DNA of 64,000 nt, from assembly GCF_037975245.1 (NCBI RefSeq), contig NC_092567.1, positions 18,358,876-18,422,875 on the forward strand, written 5' to 3'. Of this stretch, positions 13,393 through 24,300 are shown one piece after another. Each line of letters starts with the position of its first letter. Positions within the stretch are counted from its first letter, which is position 1. The translations under genes and the position numbers were made by a program. The notes under the pieces were generated by a model. The model ran no database searches and had not been told where the DNA came from. It was given only the letters and a program-made list of their open reading frames with translations. This stretch comes from Apostichopus japonicus. Its lineage: Eukaryota > Echinodermata > Holothuroidea > Aspidochirotida > Stichopodidae.

Positions 13393-16315
13393 GTGAGTGG
13401 TCACATTTGATGAGACCTGTTGGAGATTAGGTAGGGAAGGGGGAGGTAATGGCTCGTGGAGGTACTACTGTAAATGGGGGCTTTGGGGACTACTTGATTT
13501 GGTGCCTTCGGTGGTCCTGGCAGTGGAATTTTCTATTGTTCTCATCCTCGGGGAGTGGGGGGGTCAGGGGGTAGGTTAATTCTTTCAGCATTGTGGAACT
13601 CTTTTATGATTAAGCTTACCAGTGACTATAGTAATTGAGAAGTAAAATATCCCTTAAAATTAAATTAAAAACCCAAAAAAACTGACAAACATTTACAGGT
13701 AAAGTGTGGTATAATATAATATATTTCAAGTGATCTCTGAGCAATGATCCATTAAACAAAGTTTACAATAATGAAAATTAGAAAAAAGTGGCAAAATATT
13801 TTGGCCACTTTTAAAATTAAAAAAAAGACATAAAGAATGTTATTTGTGGCAAAACACTGCCCAATTTAATGAACACTGACGAAGACACGGCCATGAGCGA
13901 TTAGACTTGCCAGCCGTTATTGATAATTATTTCTAAAGACCCGTACAAATGGCTTGGGCATGCACACTGCATGTCTATGACGGCATGCGAAAAAAAGTCT
14001 CTACGACCACCAAAATGTATTCGTATAGGTTTCGTTCTTTCTATCCCCAATATGGCTACCATTGTTGAAATGGAAGCAGTTGTTACCAGCCATTTGGCTG
14101 ACACTGCTGAGTTTTTTTAGTCTAGTCCACTTTAAGCTGATGCAAATTAAGACTGCTTCAAATCTTGATAATTCATTGTCATAAACACAATGACACTGTG
14201 GTGTTACCGATGGTTAATATAGGTGTTACAACGTTCAAATTGAGTCCGGTCACGTTTATTCCGGAGGTTTTTTTGGCCGGATTACAACGACGACCATTTT
14301 CGACGTTCAGTCTACATCCAATGCCTCGACTTACAGTTTTGTTTCGATAAATAAAATTTGTCACCAAACACAAATAGTCGATACAAATATTACAGTCAAA
14401 TATATATATCGTTTATGATTATCGTACCAGCCAAAATGGAACAAACAGATATACATAAGTCCTAGGTAGGATGAAAAGTATCATTTCTTATATTTCATAT
14501 GGAAATTGTACTAAAAAGCACCAAAGATAATTCAAATTATGTACATGTAAGCCTATGGTCAGCTTACCAGTCATTGCCACAACATATATACCATCCTCAG
14601 TAGTAGTAGCATTGCTCCCTTAAAATAGTAAAATGAACTGAGTCGAGAACAGCAAGACCTAGAAAATTGTTGCCACTTCTGAAACAGGCATTTCTTGTGG
14701 GGGGGGGGGGGGAGGGGCCGCATTTTAACAACCGTTAAAAATCATTTCACTACAAACGGTCAGTCAACCAAATTATCCAAATTTGAAATATTTAAAGCAT
14801 CAATATAAATGGTTTTCTTTACTAACCCTCAGTACCTAAAATTATGTTTGAATTTAGTGCAGCATTAACAAATATGTAACAAATTGCTTGTGACAAGAGT
14901 TTTCTCATGTATATACTGTACATCAATTGTATATGATACTCCCAGGCTTAAGAAGAGTTTTAAATTACTCTTGGCAAATAAATCTATAGGTTTCCCCAAA
15001 AATAATTCTTAGACTGTTTCATGTTAAACTATCAATTTTTTTGCAGATCATACTTTCCTAAGCTACCAGATATATTTTCAGGGAAGACAGAATTTTGTTC
15101 TTCTACCCCAGTAACCCCTCTAGCGGAATAACACACCCTCTTGTTGAGACCAGAATGCAGAGATACAGTTCAAGGGTGACTAGGCACTGATCTCCATAAA
15201 CCAGAGTTGATCTCCACAGGTAACACTAAGTTACTTGTGTATCACTCGACTGTGTGCGTAGTTTACCACTGTGTGTTTGAAGCTCAATATTGCACTATCA
15301 GTAAACATAGATTGGCCATACAAGCCAGAGAAATTTCTTGACAAACACAGAGGTGTAAAGATATGTATTTGACACAGAATTGAACATGGTCAAGCATTCT
15401 AATAAACAGGTAAGAAATCATAGTATCTGTCCGAATAGATTAATTATAGTTTAGATCGTTGTGAATATTGGTTTTATTTCTATAAATGGCCAAAAAGAAT
15501 CCTTCAAATAGCATATTGACCCATATATGGAGCCATAGGAAACTTTGGCACCAAGCATACTGCATCAATCCAACCCCTTCCCCTTTTCCCCATTCTTACC
15601 CATATTCCCAACAATTTCCCCCTCCCCCCCCAACCCCTTTCTCACTCTCCTCTAGAAGGCTCTTGTTATTACTACTTTACTGTTGCAATTAAATCACACA
15701 TGGACATGAAAAGGATATCACCAAATTTATCTTATTAACACTGGTTTGGAATGTAACAATAAACTTCAGGTCATAGGTCAATCTGATTCCCAGCTCCAAG
15801 TCATATGACTGCTTTATCACTAAATGATAAACAATTTAAATATTGCAAAAAATTTGAAAAGAAATATGTACTTGATAATTTTTGGGGGCTCCTTCTACCA
15901 TATTTGAGACCCAATTTATAGTTAAAAGGGAAGATATTTCACATCAATAGTGTCAGTATCTGTATGATCGGACTCGAGGGAGTATATTACTTGCATAAAT
16001 TTTGTCCTCCGTTTTTGTGGCTATTTTTTCAAGTATATAATGAAATCTCTCTATTTATTCTAAGCTCTATTCAGTAAACTGTACAGCTTTTGAATGAATC
16101 CTTCTTGCTGCCAATAATAACTACTTGGTTAAAATAAATGAATATGCATGAGACCAATCAGGGTCGCAAGAGAGCAATTCATTGTGTGCTATGAATGGAT
16201 CTAAAAGCAACCGCTTTATACTAGGGACTCTATTATAACGGGATGCAAAAATCATACCATAGTTCGGTGAAGAGTACATTGTTCATTTTGCAGCCACCAT
16301 GGAAACTTGTGAACA
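13393..16315. other. Gene-poor intergenic stretch
   Basis: I see no gene here. Reading frames around 13900-14370 run open on both strands for about 60 codons but show no recognisable protein features and no splice-compatible extension. A run of 14 G lies at 14699-14712 and pyrimidine-rich sequence at 15570-15650. Confidence 0.4.
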
Positions 16316-16815
16316 CAAAGGTTGTCACAAACTTAGCAAGTGCCATGACAGGCCAACCCATCAAATGGCGTTTGGACGGTAGAAACAAGCTTGGAAGGTG
16401 ATGAACTTAGTATGTGATGATAGGCCAACACATTACCTACCCTAACATGTGTAGGACATGTCAGTTGAAAATTTCCATCTTAGTTCTTCCAACCTTGGAA
16501 GGTGATGAACTTAGTGTGTGATGATAGGCCAATCCATCATCTATCCTATGGTGGGTAGAACATGTCGTTTGAAAACTTCTATGCCCTAGCAACCTTGTAA
16601 GGTGATGAACTTAGTGTGTGATGATAGGCCAAGCCATCATCTACCCTATGGTGGGTAGAACATGTCAGTTAAAAACTTCTATGCCCTAGCAACCTTGGAA
16701 GGTGATGAACTTAGTGTGTGATGATAGGCCAAGCCATCATCTACCCTATGGTGGGTAGGACATGTCAGTTAAAAACTTCTATTTTTGCCCTCGATGATGA
16801 ACTTAGTGTGCGAGT
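16316..16815. repeat. Tandem repeat of about 98-103 bp, 4-5 units
   Basis: Each unit contains the phrase GGTGATGAACTTAGTGTGTG followed by ATGATAGGCCAA and a GGTGGGTAGAACATGTC segment. The three central units are nearly identical; the first is degenerate and the last is truncated. It looks like a short local satellite array. Confidence 0.85.
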
Positions 16816-17583
16816 CACAGGAGCAATAAATTGTAGTACTTACAAGAGCACTCTATGGTGGTCCTGAATGGACAGATGAGTATGTAGACTTACTGTGTTA
16901 GTATAGCAGTAACAAGTCAAACACACAATCTTTGTCTTGTTGTCAAAATGAGTGCAACGCAGCAACTCGACAGGCTGATAATTTTCGTCAAAATGTAACA
17001 TGAGAGTATACCTGTCAACTTGACAAAAACATAAAAATTTGTCAAGATGTGGCATTATATTAACGCCCTAGTCTATAAATCGCCTGTCCCTTCAGAGCCA
17101 CCGTAGTAGGCTTTCTGTACAAAGAAAATAATACCACTAGGCCATAGTGTATCCACTGATATTTGGTCACATCAATGATGCAAATTAACTCAAAAGTAGA
17201 ACTTCCTAAAGTAAGGATTTTGCCAGGGTTATAAGGGCCTCTCGAAAAAGTCTTACTATAGATGACATTGATAATTCCAACATGGATTAAAATATCAGCA
17301 AAATGCTATTCAATGTAAAAAAAATACAAAAGTACAAACAATCATCAAGGTTTTCATCTCCATTTTTCAAACTTAACGATAAATCACTGATAGCACACCA
17401 TAGGATCTCAAAGCAGGATTCAGGGTTCATTTCCAGAAATGGGCTTTGTTTTTGGAGACTACCTTTTAAACAGTCTTTTGATTGTCCGAGACAACAAAAA
17501 CGTCTGTTCAGACGACCACAATCGAGTCGCCCGCTGGAGGACTAGTTGCTAACATCCAGTTTAGATGGCATTGTAACTAAAAT

Positions 17584-17599
17584 CCCCCCCCCCCCCCCC
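17584..17599. repeat. Homopolymer tract of 16 C
   Basis: One of many long G/C homopolymers in the window; others of 13-15 bases are at 12517, 14699, 21674, 44315, 45558 and 62221. Confidence 0.9.
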
Positions 17600-17680
17600 G
17601 GAAGAGATCAAGTGATGGATTGGTATCGCCTTTGATTCACTTTGGAAAAACTGTAAACAAGCTTATGAGCCACACGAATG

Positions 17681-17888
17681 GTTCGAGTCACTCCAAGATT
17701 AATGTAAGTCGTCCAGTTACAGAGTTGTTGACAATTGACAATTCATAATCATGGACGTTAAATATGAATGTAAGAGACTGACTTCGTTCAGCTTGCGGCT
17801 TTGATAAGCCAATGAGGCTTGTTCCTGCTTGCAGGAGGATTTAAAATACATACATACATACATACACGCATACATACATACATACATG
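17681..17888 (+). mobile_element. tRNA-derived SINE with (CATA)n tail, copy 1 (head truncated)
   Basis: Begins at the B-box-like GGTTCGAGTCACTCC, continues through the family body (GTCCAGTTACAGAG, TCATAATCATGGACGTTAAA, CTTGCGGCTTTGATAAGCCA) and ends in a CATA-type microsatellite. Other copies are at 25217, 52237, 52525 and 53840. Confidence 0.75.
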
Positions 17889-18376
17889 CAAACCTCCACG
17901 TCTCTTCCTGCAGTGTAGATACTGGTCGTTCTTCATTCACTGTTTTGCTCAATCTTTTTGGTCTACGAAATTTACTGTTTAGACGACCAAAAAGTGTGAC
18001 AAACCACTTTGACATGTTTAAATGTGACTCGAGAGAAAGACAATCCCAATTACTGAATTTAATGGTGACGGGGCAAAAAGTCACCGGTAAAAATAACATA
18101 CTAACTGTGATGTCTCCAGCCACCTTCCGCACACTGGAATATCTGCAAGAATGGACCGTTTTCCTGTTTGATGATATTGTCAATATTCTGTAAGCTTCTT
18201 TCAGTAATAAGATTCTTGAAGTTGACTCAAACCCCTAATTTCCTGCTTTGAAGTTTTCTGTGCACATTTTTGTTCAAATCGACTACTCATTCGTCATAAT
18301 AGTGTCCTGACAGCTGGACCGGTGGTTGACTACTTTCACCTTTGACCTCCATCGCCATTGGTCATATTTCACCCTT

Positions 18377-21300
18377 TTAACCTTGATCACCGTTGGTCGT
18401 TATGGACGGTATGGTTTCGGCTTGAGCCTGGGCGAGTAGCGCCGTGCCTTGACTTACGGCTGCGCTGTTTAGTAAAGGCTGGTGGTGGTATAAAGTGAGT
18501 ACTTGAGTTGATCCAGCCTGCGAGGATAAAAATAAAAATCTGCATTGCAATTTTTTTTTCCACTTAATCCTCTTTTGACACCTCAACCAATTTCCAGCGA
18601 AAGAGGCAGGGAGAGGGGGAGGCTGGGTCTTTGGTGCTTGTCTAAATTAACTTTAATTGTCAGCGAAAGATATTACAACATGAGGAAGCTTTTATGTATA
18701 TCTTTGATTTATATATATATATATATATTTATATATAAATATATGCAATGGAGGTAAACGACAAAGGCAAATGAATATATATAAATGAAAATCATAATGA
18801 GTTGGAAAATCAAGAACAGTGAAAAAACTTTCAGCCTCCACCGGGATTCGAACCACGGGCCTCCCGCTCTGTACGCGGACACCCTAACCACTAGGCTATG
18901 GACGCTGATTGTATGTCCAGAGGTTCGAAACCGGTAAGGAAGATCGTAATTCCACTGTAGGCGTTTGTCACCTGTATCGAACAATACTAGTTCTGTTTTT
19001 GGTGACATATTTTGCCTTACTCTAGAGATCAAACATGATGCTAACCAACTCGAAAATCTGTGTTCAAAGTATCTCTTTCGAGATCCGGCTTTAGGAATCA
19101 CAATTGATTTTCGAGTTGGTTAGCATCATGTTTGATCTCTAGAGTAAGGCAAAATATGTCACCAAAAACAGAACTAGTATTGTTCGATACAGGTGACAAA
19201 CGCCTACAGTGGAATTACGATCTTCCTTACCGGTTTCGAACCTCTGGACATACAATCAGCGTCCATAGCCTAGTGGTTAGGGTGTCCGCGTACAGAGCGT
19301 TCGAATCCCGGTGGAGGCTTAAAGTTTTTTCACTGTTCTTTATATATAAATATATATATATATATAATGAAATTTGCATCTCTATGATAAAAGCTACTGT
19401 GCAGGTTTTACCTATTGACACGCAAAATTTACAGTAATATTCTGAAGCGGCCAACTCCTGCGGTCTGGATATGCCAATAACGGGATTTTATTCGGTGGCA
19501 GACAATCGAACACTTATCATGCAGATGGAATTATTCCTCACTGTTATTTGAAAACGTCCATCTGGAATACCTTGTTCCTAACTTGAGATATGGTTGATCG
19601 AATGTAACCAGCTAGTCTAATTAGATGAAACCCTCCCAAACTCCAGGCAGTGGATCACAGCGGGTGGTCTGTGATGTCATTATGGCAGATGTTCTTCGAA
19701 AGCTTTACTTTCCAATCCATGCAATCTTCCCTATTAATAATCATTATTGAAATGTGACACATTTGGGAATGTCTTCTTAGCTGTCCATGTTCTCTGTATT
19801 TAGAAATTTCTTAAAACTATTTTCTTTGTCAATAAATGATCTCAAAATTATCCAGAAAAACAGAGAGGCGATTCAAGATCAATTGTCACGAGGACATCTG
19901 GCTTTGCTGCTGCCAATAGCATTAAATGCATTGAAGACTCGCCCCAAACCGTGTGCGGCCATCTGAAAAAGTTAACTCTCCGTTGCTTGCAAGTGAAGCT
20001 TTGTTCGTGTCGCTACAAAATGCAGACAGTACAGTAATGAAACGTGATACCTTGTTATCTTTAGCTGGACCTGAGATGTCCATCGCTGTATTGTTTGTAC
20101 ACTGTGCTGTGGGTATTGACCTCAGCTGTATGTACTGACTGTACACTAGTGTCTAATTACCGATGGTAGCAAGCTGTGTGTGTGTGTATTTTCTGGGGTT
20201 GATGGTGGTGTCTAACACTTCTGTTACACCTCATTCGAAACTAAGTCAGATTACCGGCATTAGACGTTTATTTTTGCGCGAGTCTTCACACCCTTTAAAA
20301 AAAACATCACAAAAGTAGACGTTAGACCATACCTGCGAATGAGACGGATCGTCCATCTCCCGTTGTGAACCCTGGTTAAAGCGCCCTCCATCACCACGAA
20401 TACGATTCATAGCGTGGTTGTGTCTAGATTCATGAAGATATTTCTGTGAAATGATTTCCAAAAAATTGAATGGGATACTGTTTGTCAAGGCAATACAAAT
20501 AAGATTCTTAGCATGGTTGTCTAGATTCATGAAGATATTTCTGTGAAATGGTTTAAGAAATATTTGAATGGGATAATATTTGCCATGGCAATATGAATAC
20601 AATTCATCGTGGTTGTGTCTAGATTCATGAAGATATTTCTGTGAAATGATTTAAGAAAAATTTGATAGAAAACGATTTGCCGAGGCAATTAAAGTGGTCT
20701 CTTTCTTTCATGAAGCATCTACCTTAACATTATTTCTTCCTTAACGATACCAATTTGCATTGAAATAGCTTTAGGAACTATATCACAATTAGAGCAATGT
20801 ACACATTCATTTGAAAGGTCGACCCTCATTGATAAAATAGTCCGAAATGGGCCCACTGAGGCGACATTTTTAGGTAAGTGTTCAGTCATTAGTTTTGGTG
20901 CTTAGCTATGAAAGAGTATGAAATAAATTAATGATACTCCAAAGATCAGGAGGATCAAAAGTGATGTAAGGCATCTTAGAAATTCAACAGAAACAGAAAT
21001 ATTCTGTAGCGAGGGCTGGCAGATGGGGGTTGTGGAATCTGTGATGTAAAGGCGTCTTAGAGATTCCCTCAGTGAAATAGAAAGATTCTGGAGCGAGGGC
21101 TAAAAAATGGGGGTGGGGAATCCTTTGCAAAAACTTCCAACTCTTCTAGCTAAAAATCTTAACCTGTGTGCGTACACTTTCTAAAAGTACCTCGCATAGC
21201 CAACTTAATTGTGACATTGTTTCTCTCTGGGAGACGAAAGTACTGCCTAAAGGCAGTAAACGGCAACACAACTTGGAATTTCATTACCTACAGTTCGGGC

Positions 21301-24300
21301 ATTTTGACGATGATTATCCCAGATTTCTGGGGCTACGAAAGTCGCTGAGCTCTCGACTTACCCTTCTCTCTTTTGGTATTCTGCCCTCAGCCTCTAAGCG
21401 TGCTCTCGCTTGTCTTCTCTTCAGTATCCTGTGGTATTGTTTAGCATTGACGTAGAGCGGCTCCTCTTCCAGCAATTCTGCGGCACCGGCTAACGGAATC
21501 TTTTGCATCGTATGTACACCACCTGCTCCGGGTACCATCTGAATTTACAAATGGACGGGGAAAGAATGAAAATGAAGAAAATTTTAGACTGCTGAACTAT
21601 CTATAGTATGAAATGATCTATGATTTCAACTGAAGGAGGACGGAAGTCAGTGGATATCGCTGACATGCAAGATGGGGGGGGGGGGGGGTTGGCTTGTTCA
21701 TGATTTATCAGGATATCGCTTGTAGGGTCACCAATAGTTAATATGATATATTGGTACAGAAAATATCACATCGCAACTAACCTAATGGATATACACATCA
21801 TTATGCTGTAAACAATAAGGACATCATGAAGGGAGTAGGGGGGGTGGAACAGGGGTGATGGTATGGTTAGCCATCATAGGCGTAGGAGGCTGGGGGGGGC
21901 TGCAGCCCCCCAACCCAAAATTTTTGTGAAAATTTGGGCAATATCATGAGACCTTTTTGGGCACCTACTGAAAGAAAAATAATTTGCAATGTGTTTCCAA
22001 TGGTTAAACTGATATTATCATTATCATTATTATTGTAACAACTTCCCCAATAATTATAACTGATATGGAAGGGTAATGAGACGGCAAATGATTGGCATTG
22101 TTATTGGCATCCGATGTAATAACCGATGCATACCTATATGATATGCACATTAACAAACATTTTCCGCGCGAAAAATTGTGGTTGTATTTTTCGGGCAAGT
22201 CGTTACAGCCCCCCAAATCAAACTGGGCTCCTACTCCTATGTTAGCCATTATATAATAACTTCCACAGTGGGGTTTAAGGGGAATACAATACTCTTCTTA
22301 GCCAACACCGATATATGAATATTCAAGACTACACTGACTGTAGCAGCCAGTTGGGAGAGTTTCCTAATGCTGATACCTCTCTAAACTGTCCTCCCATGAC
22401 ATGCTCTCAAAGCACTGGCATTGACAGTACAAACAGTTCCTGACCTTCATCTGATAGAAACATGATATTGATACTGCTGGCACCGACAATACGAGTGCTC
22501 TGAAGCGGGACATGACCAGAGATGTGCTCACACTGGGCGGCAAGCTGCGCCCAGCAGTTCTGAATGCCGCCCAGCACAAACAGTATTTTAAACATTTCCA
22601 CCCAGCACTTTTTTGATGATAATTTAACAAATTTTACCATTTAACCAAAATCTGGGAGAATACATGGCACAAGAGAAGGAAAAATAGCACCACCTAAGCA
22701 TACTTCATGTGCAAAATTTGTCAAGTGGGTAGAGGGTACCCCACCCATGTGATCCCTCTCCCAGGGTGTGGATCACACTACCGCAAAATCTGCCCGGCAC
22801 TCAAATATTCCTGAGCACATCCCTGCATGACAGTACAGTATCGAATAACCAAGTTGTCCCAACTGGGTGAGAGTAGAGAAACTCAACAGTTCTAAGTGTT
22901 TGGTAAAGTGAATGTACTAGTTCATTATCTTTATATAACAGAACAAAATTAGACATTTGACTTTGGAAATTGTCCCATTACCATGATGACGGTCCCTGGA
23001 TCACTGTTTGGCATGGTGAGAATCTGAGAAGCACTGGAATTATCTATGAATAAATATAACACAATAAAAGATTAAAGTAATTGAGATTAACCACAGCTGT
23101 GTGTGACAGTTATATAACACAGCATAGCATAGGGGACAAACATATCACAAACTTGCCAACATTTTATTCTATCTCAGACAAAGTGACACTTGGGCTTTTA
23201 AAGGCTTAATATAAATCCGACAGTTTCATAATTTGTGGAATTAAAACTTCAATTGTCAACCATCATTTATAGGTTGCATTGTTATGATAATTTTATGAAC
23301 AATTTCACTACCGAAATTTGCATTCATTTTTTTGGGGGCAATTTAGAGGAAAATCACAAACTGGTGAGAACAATATCTAGTACTTACTTTGTGATAGTTG
23401 TGTCTGTGGGAGGCTAACCGTGCCTTCATTGTTACTGTTTACTGGCTGAATAAAGATGGTCTGACCGTCTGCTGTTATGAGCTGTTGTAACTGTAACGAA
23501 TAACGAAGACAATGTTACAGCACATGAATATGCATGAAGACTGAAATGAAAGGGACGAAGATAATTTCACATGTTGAACATATGTTTGTTTCACACAGCT
23601 TATTGAATTGCAAATTTCTGATATTTGCTTTCAGGTTTTCATGGAATATTGTCATGGAAGACTTTGTCAATACTTAACAGGTTACAAGGCAAATTTATTT
23701 CAGTCCCATAGAAGACAAAACCCCATCTTAAGATCTTCTTCCTTCATCTCTGTGCTTATTGTAAGAAACAAAATCTTCCTTTTTATTTGCGAGATCGGGT
23801 GGGCTGGAAGAAAGGGGTAGACTACTACCGAGGTGGGGAGGTGGATAACATTCAAAATTTAACTGTTAATTTTATCTCTGTCTTCTATCAGATAGAAGAT
23901 TCTGTAGTTGATCAATTTTGAATCTTGTGAATAGACATTACATGGATACAATTCAAACATAACACATGTATACTGACCAAACTGAGCTCCAACAATTTAC
24001 AGCATATTCCCTAGCAACCTGTACATACCGGTAACTGGTTACTCTGTTGTCCCTGCAGGATAATTTGTTGTACTTGATTTTGATTGCTCTGTGTCGTAAG
24101 TGTGTCATTTTGTGACTGGAGCTGCTGTGGTTGAACCACTTGAATGGTCTGCTTGAATGGATGAAACAAAGGAGAAACATGAACATATCATGATGTCACA
24201 GTTGCCACTACTACATTATCCAATGACAGGTACGCAGTACGATTGTCAAAGTAGATCTCGTTGTGATCTCAATCCGTGGCATCGCCAAGAAGGGGAGGGA

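Noticed and set aside
13901-14373. Overlapping open frames on both strands, 60-67 codons
   Set aside because: No domain, no good splice context and no similarity that I recognise; chance frames in repeat-poor intergenic DNA.
17788-18193. Opposite-strand open frames of 124-131 codons
   Set aside because: Both run through the SINE and its CATA tail and have no recognisable protein content.
18830-18910. Possible tRNA gene on the minus strand
   Set aside because: A and B boxes are present, but the T-stem has mismatches, the would-be anticodon is unusual and the module is inside a repeated inverted structure; called a SINE head.
20246-20332. NF-YA reading frame continuing past exon 7 into the adjacent MITE
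   Set aside because: The frame stays open for 28 more codons, but a donor (GTATGG) follows the exon and a phase-matched last exon with a good acceptor exists at 18517. Read-through would be a retained intron.
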